Shown one piece after another: positions 36,868 through 46,022 of a stretch of DNA of 64,000 nucleotides (position 1 is its first letter; each line of letters begins with the position of its first letter). A program made the position numbers and the translations under genes. This DNA is from Kriegella aquimaris (GTDB lineage: Bacteria > Bacteroidota > Bacteroidia > Flavobacteriales > Flavobacteriaceae), in the NCBI RefSeq assembly GCF_900103215.1, contig NZ_FNGV01000009.1, positions 1 to 64,000 of the forward strand, in the 5' to 3' direction. The notes under the pieces were generated by a model that worked only from the letters and a program-made list of their open reading frames with translations, searched no databases and had not been told where the DNA came from.

Positions 36868-38148
36868 ATGAAGATAGAAAAAGAGCAGATTTTAGTTGAA
36901 AACCAGCAGCAAACGACTTTCCATAATGAAAGTTTTGATTTTTTGGGAAGCTCCTTGGATAAGAGAGGAGTCGATGTCGAAGAAGTCGTTCAAAGGTTGG
37001 CCGATTTTCAAGTGGCCATTCCAAGTTGGGCCTTAGGTGCTGGGGGAACGCGGTTTGGAAGATTTTCCTTCTACGGCGAACCTGCGACCTTAGAACAGAA
37101 AATCGACGATGTGGGCGTTTTGCATGCCCTTACGGGTACGGCGGGTGCCATTTCGTTACATATTCCATGGGACATTCCTGAAGATTATAAAGCGATAAGG
37201 GAACGGGCCGCTTCTCACGGATTAATTTTTGACGCGGTCAATTCCAATACTTTTCAAGATCAGAAAGACGCCAAAGAAAGTTATCGGTATGGTTCGCTGT
37301 CGAACAGAAACGAAGCCGTGCGCGAGCAAGCGATACAACACAATCTTGATGTCATTAAGATCGGCGAGAAATTAGGGTCAAAAAGCCTGACGGTGTGGCT
37401 TGCCGATGGTTCCAATTTTCCGGGCCAGGACAATTTTCAAACAGCGCTACTGAACACCGAAGATAGTTTGAAAAAAATCTATGCGGGACTTCCCGAAGAC
37501 TGGAAACTCTTTATTGAATATAAACCTTATGAACCCAATTTTTACAGCACCGTAATACAAGATTGGGGTACATCGTTCCTATTGGCGAACGCCTGTGGTG
37601 AAAAGGCCTATACACTTGTGGATCTTGGCCACCACCTGCCCAATACCAATATCGAACAGATTGTTTCCACCTTAATGGTTAAAGGTAAACTTGGGGGTTT
37701 CCATTTCAACGATAGCAAATATGGCGATGATGATAGTACGACGGGAAGCGTAAAACCGTATGCGCTATTCTTAATATTCAACGAGTTGGTTTATGGTATG
37801 CAGCACAATCCGCAGAACCCATATCCGGCGTGGATGATCGATGCAAGTCATAACATCAAAGATCCTTTAGAAGACCTTATACAGTCATTAGAGGCAATAC
37901 AAGAGGCCTATGCCAAAGCATTGTTGGTCGACCAAGAACAATTGAAGGTAGCACAGCAGCAGAACGATGTGGTACAGTGCCAAGAGATTTTACAAAATGC
38001 ATACCGAACCGATGTACGACCGTTGTTAGAACGGGCGAGACTTCAGATGGGTAGTGCGTTGCATCCGTTGATGACCTACCGTTCCTTACAGGTGCGCGAT
38101 AACTTGATAAAGGAACGGGGCCGACATACCGTCGCTACCGGACTCTAA
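36868..38148 (+). CDS. rhaI: L-rhamnose isomerase (RhaI type)
   Basis: 426 residues, TIM-barrel sugar isomerase of the type found in Pseudomonas and Bacteroidota rather than the E. coli RhaA type. Metal-site and substrate-site segments are visible: IPSWALGAGGTRFGRF near residue 50, the Glu in FIEYKPYEPNF, the Asp in LVDLGHHLPNTNIEQ, HFNDSKYGDDD, and GSVKPY. It converts L-rhamnose to L-rhamnulose in the cytoplasm. It lies 95 bp after the aldolase gene, with a hairpin between, and 9 bp before the kinase, as expected for a catabolic operon. Some members of the group act on other sugars, but the neighbours make rhamnose the clear choice. Confidence 0.92.
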   Translation: MKIEKEQILVENQQQTTFHNESFDFLGSSLDKRGVDVEEVVQRLADFQVAIPSWALGAGGTRFGRFSFYGEPATLEQKIDDVGVLHALTGTAGAISLHIPWDIPEDYKAIRERAASHGLIFDAVNSNTFQDQKDAKESYRYGSLSNRNEAVREQAIQHNLDVIKIGEKLGSKSLTVWLADGSNFPGQDNFQTALLNTEDSLKKIYAGLPEDWKLFIEYKPYEPNFYSTVIQDWGTSFLLANACGEKAYTLVDLGHHLPNTNIEQIVSTLMVKGKLGGFHFNDSKYGDDDSTTGSVKPYALFLIFNELVYGMQHNPQNPYPAWMIDASHNIKDPLEDLIQSLEAIQEAYAKALLVDQEQLKVAQQQNDVVQCQEILQNAYRTDVRPLLERARLQMGSALHPLMTYRSLQVRDNLIKERGRHTVATGL

Positions 38149-38157
38149 GATGTATCG

Positions 38158-39531
38158 ATGAAAAAAAAAGTTACCGCCATATTCGATATCGGGAGAACCA
38201 ATAAAAAGTTCTTTCTTTTTGACGAGGATTATCAAGAGGTCTATCGCGAATATACCCGTTTCGAAGAAATTTCTGATGAGGATGGTTATCCTACGGAAAA
38301 TCTCGCGGCCCTTGAAAATTGGTTAAAGGAAGTCTTCGATCGGATGATGGACGTTTCCGATTACGAGATAAAGGCCGTTAACTTTTCCAGTTATGGTGCC
38401 ACCGTCGTACATATCGACGAACATGGAAAAGTAATCACACCTTTGTACAATTATATGAAGCCTTTGGATGAATCCATATCCAAGAGCTTTTATGATAAAT
38501 ATGGTCCGGAGGCAGAACTTTCAAGAATTACGGGGTCACAAAAATTGGGTATGCTGAATACGGGTATGCAGCTCTATTGGCTCAAGCAAGCGCGGCCCGA
38601 AGTCTTCAAAAAAATAAAATATACACTCCATTTGCCCCAATACCTGAGTTATTTGTTTACGGGCATACCGGTGAGCGAATATACCAGTATCGGTTGTCAT
38701 ACGCTGCTGTGGGATTATGAAAAAAAAGATTATCATGCATGGGTCTACCGAGAAGGAATAGATAAAATACTACCTCCATTAACCACAGCGGATACTTGTT
38801 TACATGTGGATTATAAGGGCCACAAACTAAATGTCGGTGTGGGGATCCATGACAGTTCTTCGGCTCTTTTGCCCTATGTGCGAAGTACGGAAAGTCCTTT
38901 TGTACTGGTTTCGACGGGAACGTGGAGTATTTCCATAAATCCGTTCGCGAAAGAGATGCTTACCGATACCGATATCGCCAATGACGGACTTTTTAATATG
39001 CGTATCGATGGAAGTCCTGTGAAAGTATCGCGTTTGTTTCTGGGTAATGAATACAAATTTCAGGTAAAACAATTGTCCGCCCATTTCAATCTTCCCGAAG
39101 ATTACCACAAATTAGTTAAATTCGATCAAGAAATTCTGTTCGAGGTGACCAAAGATTTTACCCCAATGTTCAAATGGACGAGCATTTCGGCCAAGGACGT
39201 GCCCGAGGAAACAAAAATATCATACGATAGGTTTGAACACGCTTATCACCAATTAATGTTAGAACTGGTGTTGTTACAAGTCGAAAGTATCAAAGCGGCC
39301 GTCGGTGATACCCCGGTCGAACATCTTTTTGTAGACGGAGGTTTTAGCGATAACGACGTATACATCAAATTGGTGTCCCATTACTTGGGCCATATGGGGT
39401 TACAAACGACTGATTCGTCTTTGGGTTCGGCCCTGGGCGCGGCAATCGTTATTTCGAAGGCGAAGCTCGACACGACCTTCCTTAAAAACAATTATGCTTT
39501 GAAGACACATGCACCCTTTATTCTAAAATAA
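38158..39531 (+). CDS. FGGY-family kinase, probable L-rhamnulokinase
   Basis: 457 residues with the two actin-like domains of FGGY kinases: N-terminal AIFDIGRTNKKFFLFD, central SEYTSIGCHTLLWDYE, VLVSTGTWSISINPF, and the ATP-site motif LFVDGGFSDNDVYIKLV. It should phosphorylate L-rhamnulose to rhamnulose 1-phosphate, the substrate of the aldolase. It sits between the isomerase (9 bp) and the lactate dehydrogenase (2 bp). Rhamnulokinase is assigned from context; the sequence alone only shows an FGGY kinase. Confidence 0.9.
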   Translation: MKKKVTAIFDIGRTNKKFFLFDEDYQEVYREYTRFEEISDEDGYPTENLAALENWLKEVFDRMMDVSDYEIKAVNFSSYGATVVHIDEHGKVITPLYNYMKPLDESISKSFYDKYGPEAELSRITGSQKLGMLNTGMQLYWLKQARPEVFKKIKYTLHLPQYLSYLFTGIPVSEYTSIGCHTLLWDYEKKDYHAWVYREGIDKILPPLTTADTCLHVDYKGHKLNVGVGIHDSSSALLPYVRSTESPFVLVSTGTWSISINPFAKEMLTDTDIANDGLFNMRIDGSPVKVSRLFLGNEYKFQVKQLSAHFNLPEDYHKLVKFDQEILFEVTKDFTPMFKWTSISAKDVPEETKISYDRFEHAYHQLMLELVLLQVESIKAAVGDTPVEHLFVDGGFSDNDVYIKLVSHYLGHMGLQTTDSSLGSALGAAIVISKAKLDTTFLKNNYALKTHAPFILK

Positions 39532-39533
39532 CT

Positions 39534-40688
39534 ATGAAGTCCGAAATAAATTCACAATACCCGTCCGTAGAAGATTTAAGGGAAAGAGCTAAAAAGCGTG
39601 TTCCTAAATTTGCTTTCGAATACCTTGATGGCGGTTGTAATGAGGATGTAAGTATTACACGAAACACCTCGGAAATTAGGGAAGTACAGTTACAGCCTCG
39701 ATACCTTCGCAATAAGGGGGTCAGTGATACCAAAACAAAGGTGTTGGGCATGGAGTTCGATGCTCCTTTTGGCATTGCGCCAGTAGGTCTTCAGGGATTG
39801 ATGTGGCCCAATTCCCCTGAAATTTTGGCCAAAGCAGCTTTTAAAAATAACATCCCATTTGTACTCAGTACCGTTACAACAATGGATATCGAGCGAGCAA
39901 GCGAACTTACGGAAGGGAACGCTTGGTTTCAATTGTACAATCCTGTTGAAGACAGGCTACGCGATGATATTATTGATCGTGCTGAAGCCGCCGGATGTCC
40001 GGTGCTTGTTTTGTTGTGCGATGTGCCCACATTTGGTTATCGGCCGCGCGACATCAGAAATGGACTGGCGTTGCCTCCCAAAATGTCGTTGACCAACATT
40101 CTTCAAATTTTAGGAAAACCACGTTGGGCCTACAATACGCTCAAATACGGGCAACCAACTTTTGAGACCTTAAAACCGTATACGCCTGAAGGCCTCAACC
40201 TAAGGCAATTGGGGCAATTTATGGATAAGACCTTCTCAGGTCGATTAAATGAGGAAAGAATAAAACCAATTCGTGACAAGTGGAAAGGGAAGCTGGTATT
40301 GAAAGGAGTAGCCTCGGAACAAGATACCCAAGATGCGATTCGCATGGGCTTTGATGGTATAATTCTATCCAATCATGGGGGCAGGCAGTTAGATGCCGCC
40401 CAATCGACAATTAGTTCGTTACAGGGCATTGCTTCGACTTACGGTGACCAGATTGAGATTATGATGGACAGTGGGCTGCGATCAGGTCCCGATATCGCTA
40501 GAACCATAGCCAGCGGTGCAAAGTTTACCTTTATGGGGCGTTCTTTTATGTACGGTGCAGGCGCTTTGGGCAACAAAGGTGGTGACCACACGATAGCCAT
40601 GTTGAAGACCCAATTCAAACAGGTTATGGATCAATTATGCTGTGAGCGCGTCGAAGACCTGCCCAATCATTTACTACACAACTCCTAA
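39534..40688 (+). CDS. FMN-dependent L-lactate dehydrogenase (alpha-hydroxy-acid oxidase family)
   Basis: 384 residues, single FMN TIM-barrel domain. The active-site motif SNHGGRQLD contains the proton-abstracting His281 and substrate-binding Arg284; FEYLDGGCNEDVS near the N-terminus and DSGLRSGPDI plus MGRSFMYG near the C-terminus are family marks. It oxidises L-lactate to pyruvate. As the fourth gene of the rhamnose operon it would use the L-lactate made by the dehydrogenase half of the bifunctional aldolase, so rhamnose carbon reaches DHAP and pyruvate. It follows the kinase by 2 bp. Confidence 0.92.
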   Translation: MKSEINSQYPSVEDLRERAKKRVPKFAFEYLDGGCNEDVSITRNTSEIREVQLQPRYLRNKGVSDTKTKVLGMEFDAPFGIAPVGLQGLMWPNSPEILAKAAFKNNIPFVLSTVTTMDIERASELTEGNAWFQLYNPVEDRLRDDIIDRAEAAGCPVLVLLCDVPTFGYRPRDIRNGLALPPKMSLTNILQILGKPRWAYNTLKYGQPTFETLKPYTPEGLNLRQLGQFMDKTFSGRLNEERIKPIRDKWKGKLVLKGVASEQDTQDAIRMGFDGIILSNHGGRQLDAAQSTISSLQGIASTYGDQIEIMMDSGLRSGPDIARTIASGAKFTFMGRSFMYGAGALGNKGGDHTIAMLKTQFKQVMDQLCCERVEDLPNHLLHNS

Positions 40689-40743
40689 ACCATAACCATC
40701 CGAACCGCTTTGCATAGAACGTTTCAAGTTTAAAACCAGACCA

Positions 40744-42156
40744 ATGAGCCAATACAATATCGAAGAGGAAATAATAGAGGATATCGCCGGTGGCGAATTT
40801 GAACGAACTCCAGTCCCCAAATCCAACCTCAAAGGCTGGAAAAGCTTTTTAGGTATGTATGCAGGTGAGCATGCCGCGGGAACAGAATTTATCATTGGTC
40901 CGTTGTTCTTAACAGCAGGGGTTAGCGCATTTGACTTGATTATAGGGCTGCTGATCGGCAACCTATTGGCTGTTCTATGCTGGCGTTTTTTAACTGCGGA
41001 AATAGCCGTGAAATATCGGTTGACCCTCTATTATCAATTGGAAAAGATTTGTGGTAAAACACTGGTAACCGGCTATAATTTGGCCAATGGTATTTTATTC
41101 TGCTTCTTGGCCGGAGCCATGATTACCGTTTCCGCCACGGCAGTAGGAATCCCTTTTGGGATGGAAATGCCCAAATTGACAGATACCATGCCTAATGGGC
41201 CTACTTGGGTAATTATCGTATTGATTATCGGAGCGGTAATTTCACTCATCGCTTCCAAGGGGTATGATACCGTTTCCAAGGCCGCCAATTGGATGTCGCC
41301 GATAATCGTCTTGGCATTTATAGCCTGTGGCGTTGTTGCATTGGGGCAATTGGAGGTACATAGTTTTTCTGATTTTTGGAATATTTGGGGGGAAGGTTCC
41401 GATCCCTTTCCCGGACAATTGAAATATACGTTCTGGCATGTGGTTATCTGGTCGTGGTTCGCCAATGCGGCTATGCACATCGGTATGTCAGATCTTTCGG
41501 TTTTTCGGTTTGCTAAAAAGGCAAGCTCGGGCTGGACTACCGCTGCGGGAATGTACGTCGGCCATTATATGGCATGGATTGCCGCTGCGCTGCTATATGC
41601 CGTTTATCTAAAATCGCCGGAAGCGCAAGCTTTTTTGACGAATGGGGAAGCTCCACCGGTGGCTCCTGGGCCTTTGGCAAATAACGCCATCGGTATTTTT
41701 GGTATTATTGCGGTCGTTTTGGCCGGATGGACAACCGCCAATCCGACCATTTATAGAGCGGGACTTGCTTTTCAGGCCATTGTTCCCAAACTTTCCACTT
41801 TTTGGGTGACTATTATTGCAGGCACGGTGGCTACTATTGCGGGGCTTTTTCCAGCCTTTGCCATGAAATTATTGGGTTTTGTAGCACTCTACGGGTTTAT
41901 TTTGGCACCTTTTGGGGCGATTATCGTGTTCGAGCACTTCTTTTCTAAAAATGCCGGTATCGTTAAAAATTATGCCGAAACGGCCAACATTAAGTTTAAT
42001 AAATCGGTGTTTTGGGCATGGGCCATAAGTTTTGGGCTTTTCTACTTTATATCCTTACAATTTGATGTGTTCTTAAGTTTCGTAACGCTTCCTGCCTGGT
42101 TGCTTTGTGGCGGACTTTTCCTATTGTTCAGTAAAATGTGGCAGAAGAACGTTTAA
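40744..42156 (+). CDS. NCS1-type (purine-cytosine-permease-like) membrane transporter
   Basis: 470 residues with about 12 hydrophobic segments. GMYAGEHAAGTEFIIGPLFL, the NAAMHIGMSDLSVFRF segment and WTTANPTIYRAGLAFQ have the layout of NCS1/CodB-like permeases. These normally import nucleobases or related ring compounds. Here it is the last gene of the rhamnose operon, 55 bp after lactate dehydrogenase, where RhaT or an MFS sugar porter is usual, so I infer transport of L-rhamnose or a product such as lactate across the inner membrane. No other inner-membrane sugar porter is seen in the rhamnose locus. Substrate is unproven. Confidence 0.85.
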   Translation: MSQYNIEEEIIEDIAGGEFERTPVPKSNLKGWKSFLGMYAGEHAAGTEFIIGPLFLTAGVSAFDLIIGLLIGNLLAVLCWRFLTAEIAVKYRLTLYYQLEKICGKTLVTGYNLANGILFCFLAGAMITVSATAVGIPFGMEMPKLTDTMPNGPTWVIIVLIIGAVISLIASKGYDTVSKAANWMSPIIVLAFIACGVVALGQLEVHSFSDFWNIWGEGSDPFPGQLKYTFWHVVIWSWFANAAMHIGMSDLSVFRFAKKASSGWTTAAGMYVGHYMAWIAAALLYAVYLKSPEAQAFLTNGEAPPVAPGPLANNAIGIFGIIAVVLAGWTTANPTIYRAGLAFQAIVPKLSTFWVTIIAGTVATIAGLFPAFAMKLLGFVALYGFILAPFGAIIVFEHFFSKNAGIVKNYAETANIKFNKSVFWAWAISFGLFYFISLQFDVFLSFVTLPAWLLCGGLFLLFSKMWQKNV

Positions 42157-42253
42157 GAAGGAAATCCGAATGCATTCGAGATGACCCGGAATGGTCGTTC
42201 GAATCTATTTGAGTTATAAAAAGGTCTTGTTTAGAAGAACATTTGTCCAACCA

Positions 42254-44305
42254 CTACTTTTTTATCAAATTGGCATCTTTACTGTTATTGTAAGGAACGG
42301 TAATTTGCCATGTTTTTCCTTCGGATTTTACGGATAAACTTACACCATCTTTATTTTCGGAAACAATCTTGGCCTTTATATTTGGCGTTTCTTTTTCCGA
42401 AGGTACGAGCAACCATACAACAGTGGAATCGGAGTTGATTTGGGTGCTGTAATTAGCGGTGGTGTTGGGTTCGAACAAATTATATTCAGGACTGTACCAT
42501 CCTTGTATTTCTGGAGTTTCTTGACCTTTGATAAACTTAATTTCGAATTTTTGTTTGCTAACTGGGATTACGGCCAAGTTCCCAAATTCATTAGTAGTCT
42601 TGACAGTTGAGCCGTCTTTTTGTACCACCGATTCAGGGTGCCAGTGCCAGAATGCATCAATTTTTCTGGGCCTATCCGTATCGATACGATCTACGACTAC
42701 CCAAAATTCTCCACGCACGTAAAGTACCGCACGGGTGTGCTTGGCTTTTCCTTCGACATCGATGAATTCGTCGAATGAATTGGTGGCGTAGTCGAAATCG
42801 TCGGCAATTTTAAAATAGTTGGCACCTATCGGTTCCTCGGCGAGTTTCGGCCCCGCATTTTGACCTTTTTGGTCTATTAAAATGCTATTATGGCCTGCCG
42901 TTCCTTTGGCATATGGCCGGAATTTTTCAGCGACTTCACCAGTATAGGCGAACCGTCCCGAATCGACCAAAAGATCTCTTCCGTAAGCGGAAATGGAAAT
43001 ATGTAATTTGTCATTATGCTGATGGCCGCTGCCCCAAGGGCCCATATCAAAAAAGGACCATTGGGCATTGGCGTCATATCCACTACGAGAAATAAAATGG
43101 CCGGCCCAAGGATAAAAATAAGAGGGACCGTCACTTGGCTTGATTCCCGATGCTCCATTAGTGGCAATATATTCCCACTCCGGATGATTAAACTTTTTCG
43201 CACCCTTTAAAATAAAATCGCGGTCACTGCCCTTGTCACCATCATTATTTAGAATACGGAAACCACTGGGGCGCACCACATGGGAGACATAGCTGTACAT
43301 CGCTTCAATCGTATTGTTGAAATAATCTGGAAGCTCTTTATTGGCCCTGTCACAGATATCTTTAAAAAGTTCGAAGTTGATTAGCGAAACATTGTGATAA
43401 TGGGAGGTAAGTTCTGTTTGAACCCCATCGGCATACACTTGACCCTTCATGCTTTCGCTCATAGTTGCTATGGCATAGTCTAACCATTCATTCGATTTTT
43501 TATACTCGGGAAAATCTGCTGCTACAGTAGCTAATGCTGAAATTTCCATCGTCAACCAATTGTTGCTGCTGTGAAAATTTCTGTTGTAGTGGGCATGGTC
43601 CGGTAAACTGGCCAGCATCAAAAGTTGTGTGGCCGGAGAAATATATTCACTGTTGATCATTCCATAAAAAATACGCGACCAAACTTTGGCCCGAGCAGCA
43701 ACTTCGAGACCACGCCATACTGAAGTTCCACTCTTAATGGCGGGGTAGGGCATACTTTTAATAATAAAATCCCTTAGAAATAGATCGATGTATTCGGCAT
43801 ATTTTGGATTGCCCGTTTCGAGATAAGTAGAAAATATACCGCTGAGTTGGCTATGACGGTTCGATAACCAAGCCCATTCTTTGTCGTTGTTCGGGCCTTT
43901 GTAATACCAGTCTCGGTGGCCATCATTTAAGAGGGGTACTTTTCCCTTAATATTCTGTATAATAAAAACATCGGTCAGCGTAGTGTCTGCTGTTGCTTTG
44001 GTATTATCTGACTTTTCAGGGGTATCTTTTCTAAGCTCCATCGCCGTGTCCCCGTTTTTGTAGTAAGCCAACAACGCATTGCTGGCTTCTACCAAATTAC
44101 CGGTGGCATAAGTTTCTTTGACTTTCTCCAGCCCGGGATAGTCAAGATTGAATTGTTCGAGCATCGTTTTTACGGTCTCGGGATAACTTGAACAAAGTTC
44201 TTCAACGGTGGTGACCTCCTTCCAATTAGATTGGGAAGTACAAGGGAGATAAGCGAAAAATAGAATGGTTAGTAGGGCAAGGGTCCGCGTAATATTTAGA
44301 ATCAT
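42254..44305 (-). CDS. Heparinase II/III-like polysaccharide lyase
   Basis: 683 residues with a signal peptide (1-25, ending TSQ). The N-terminal (alpha/alpha) barrel carries SNNWLTMEISA and ELTSHYHNVS, and the C-terminal beta-sandwich carries GHQHNDKLHISISAYGRDLL, the usual catalytic and metal-site region of heparinase II/III-type lyases. Such lyases act on uronic-acid polysaccharides (heparinoids, alginate, ulvan, others). Its place beside the rhamnose operon and a deacetylase makes a rhamnose-uronate polymer a reasonable substrate. The family number cannot be fixed by eye. It follows the NodB deacetylase by 66 bp on the same strand. Confidence 0.88.
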   Translation of the reverse strand: MILNITRTLALLTILFFAYLPCTSQSNWKEVTTVEELCSSYPETVKTMLEQFNLDYPGLEKVKETYATGNLVEASNALLAYYKNGDTAMELRKDTPEKSDNTKATADTTLTDVFIIQNIKGKVPLLNDGHRDWYYKGPNNDKEWAWLSNRHSQLSGIFSTYLETGNPKYAEYIDLFLRDFIIKSMPYPAIKSGTSVWRGLEVAARAKVWSRIFYGMINSEYISPATQLLMLASLPDHAHYNRNFHSSNNWLTMEISALATVAADFPEYKKSNEWLDYAIATMSESMKGQVYADGVQTELTSHYHNVSLINFELFKDICDRANKELPDYFNNTIEAMYSYVSHVVRPSGFRILNNDGDKGSDRDFILKGAKKFNHPEWEYIATNGASGIKPSDGPSYFYPWAGHFISRSGYDANAQWSFFDMGPWGSGHQHNDKLHISISAYGRDLLVDSGRFAYTGEVAEKFRPYAKGTAGHNSILIDQKGQNAGPKLAEEPIGANYFKIADDFDYATNSFDEFIDVEGKAKHTRAVLYVRGEFWVVVDRIDTDRPRKIDAFWHWHPESVVQKDGSTVKTTNEFGNLAVIPVSKQKFEIKFIKGQETPEIQGWYSPEYNLFEPNTTANYSTQINSDSTVVWLLVPSEKETPNIKAKIVSENKDGVSLSVKSEGKTWQITVPYNNSKDANLIKK

Positions 44306-44371
44306 TGTTTGTTTTTTGGTTAAAGTGACTTCGGGTTTTTTTCTCTTTTTCAGAGGGAGTATTTGTATAAT

Positions 44372-45157
44372 TTAATTCGCTAATTCTTTCTTTATATCCG
44401 GAACAATCGTTTGTAGCGCCTCATCGACATTGATATACTTATGCAAATCTCTTAGGGCAATGACGGTAAAGTTATGTGCTGCCAAATAGTTTAGATATGC
44501 TGTAAACAGTTCAGGAGGCGTATTGACCCAAGGGTGTTCGATATCGGGTACGCCATGAAGGGTTAATACAACGATTTTTCCGTTGTTGGCCTGTTCAAGG
44601 GCTGCCATGATGGTTTCTTTATTTTCGGCATCTGTAGCCCAGCTTGGAACAAGAAACGGGTGATCGATCAGGGGATTGTAAGCCCTACTGCCTCCGGCGC
44701 GGGCGAAGCGATACCCTAGTTCGTTCAAAAATGGAAGTATCTCAAGATTAAGCCCATATCCTGGGTAGGCAAAATTCGTCGGTTTTTCTATGCCCAACGA
44801 GTCACATTTGTCTTCAATATAGCTAAGCTCATTAATAAACTGTGCTTTCGATAATTTGGTGACATTCGCATGCGTTCGGGTATGATTGGCTACTTCAAAA
44901 CCCATGTTGTCAAGCTCCTTTATTTGGCGCCAATTCATGTAAAGGGTACTATCGCTATAGTTTGGCGGAAATTCACAAACAAAAAAAGTAGCTCCGAAAC
45001 CAAACTTCTTGAGTAACGGCGCCACTACCGAATATTGACTTGCAGGAGCATCATCAAAAGAAAGTACGACCAGTTTATCGGGAATTTGTTTTTTTAGGAT
45101 TTGGGAATGTCCGTTAAGAAAAACAGAAAGCGTAAAAAACAGTAGTACTGACCTCAT
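44372..45157 (-). CDS. NodB-domain polysaccharide deacetylase, exported
   Basis: 261 residues with a short signal peptide (1-18). The CE4/NodB motifs are present: SFDDAP with Asp35 and Asp36, metal-binding HTRTH with His92 and His96, and later AYPGYG and TLHGVP. CE4 enzymes remove N- or O-acetyl groups from carbohydrates with a divalent metal. It is upstream of the heparinase-like lyase on the same strand, so it could deacetylate the lyase substrate. The usual TFDDG is SFDDA here. No N21 operator lies upstream. Confidence 0.88.
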   Translation of the reverse strand: MRSVLLFFTLSVFLNGHSQILKKQIPDKLVVLSFDDAPASQYSVVAPLLKKFGFGATFFVCEFPPNYSDSTLYMNWRQIKELDNMGFEVANHTRTHANVTKLSKAQFINELSYIEDKCDSLGIEKPTNFAYPGYGLNLEILPFLNELGYRFARAGGSRAYNPLIDHPFLVPSWATDAENKETIMAALEQANNGKIVVLTLHGVPDIEHPWVNTPPELFTAYLNYLAAHNFTVIALRDLHKYINVDEALQTIVPDIKKELAN

Positions 45158-45365
45158 TTCGGGGTGCTTGGTTTAACGAATAAAGCCTTAGGCCATTTAG
45201 CCGTTACAAAAATGATATAACGGTCTCTAAAAATAAGCGATTAATTTTAATCTGGAATGAATTCGTTAAGATTTACGTTTTGAACATTTCAGAATAACCT
45301 TTGTAATGAAACTTAAAAGTAAATACTTAAAAATTTTAGGGGTAATAGGTTGTTTGCTTTACGAA

Positions 45366-46022
45366 TTAAGAAAATTTCCATTTTTTTATTTGGTAGGCGC
45401 TATCCCAGAATTCGAATTCCATGCGACTAGCAATGATAAATGCTTCGGTCATGTATTTTTGGGTTGACGGAGTGGCAGTGAGGGCTGCTCGGTCACAAAT
45501 TTCAATAGCACGAGTCACTGCGATACCAAATTCTTCCCCTGCATAGGTATCGATCCATTTTTGGTAGGGGTTATTTTTAGCTTTTTGATGTTGGTAAATA
45601 TAGTTCCCTACTTCCCTGTAAATCCAAAAGCAGGGTAATACGGCCGCCATGGCGATTTCCACGGATTCATAGGCGGCGGTGCTTTTCAAATAATGAATGT
45701 AATGGTGGCATGTAGGTTCCAATTTTCCACTGCTGGAAATTCCAAAATCCTTAAAATACGATTCGTGAAGCGCATTCTCCACTAAGATAGCATTTTGTCC
45801 AAATTGAATAAAGGCTAAGGCTTCTTCAACATTCGGTGCCTTGGCCCCTATCATTGCTAATGCGCGCCCGAAGTGTTCAAGATATCCGGAGTCTTGGGCC
45901 ATATAGAATTGGAATTTTTCCATCGCTAGGCTGCCGTCCATAAGTTCGGTAATAAAAGGCATGGCAATAATCGATTCGTAAATAGGGATTATACGTTCCC
46001 ATGTTTGTTTAGACCAAGTCAT
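45366..46022 (-). CDS. tenA: Thiaminase II / aminopyrimidine aminohydrolase TenA
   Basis: 218 residues, the typical all-helical TenA length. The motif AAVLPCFWIYREVG holds the catalytic Cys, and YQKWIDTYAGEEF and the C-terminal FEFWDSAY segment are family marks. TenA hydrolyses thiamine breakdown products such as aminomethyl-HMP so that the pyrimidine can be reused. It is the last gene of a thiM-thiE-thiD-tenA operon and overlaps thiD by 14 bp. The absence of thiC and thiG here suggests a salvage operon. Confidence 0.95.
   Translation of the reverse strand: MTWSKQTWERIIPIYESIIAMPFITELMDGSLAMEKFQFYMAQDSGYLEHFGRALAMIGAKAPNVEEALAFIQFGQNAILVENALHESYFKDFGISSSGKLEPTCHHYIHYLKSTAAYESVEIAMAAVLPCFWIYREVGNYIYQHQKAKNNPYQKWIDTYAGEEFGIAVTRAIEICDRAALTATPSTQKYMTEAFIIASRMEFEFWDSAYQIKKWKFS

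Noticed and set aside
42167-42178. Palindrome CGAATGCATTCG between the NCS1 permease and the lyase gene
   Set aside because: Short, no T tract and no second copy at a promoter; too weak to call a terminator or operator.
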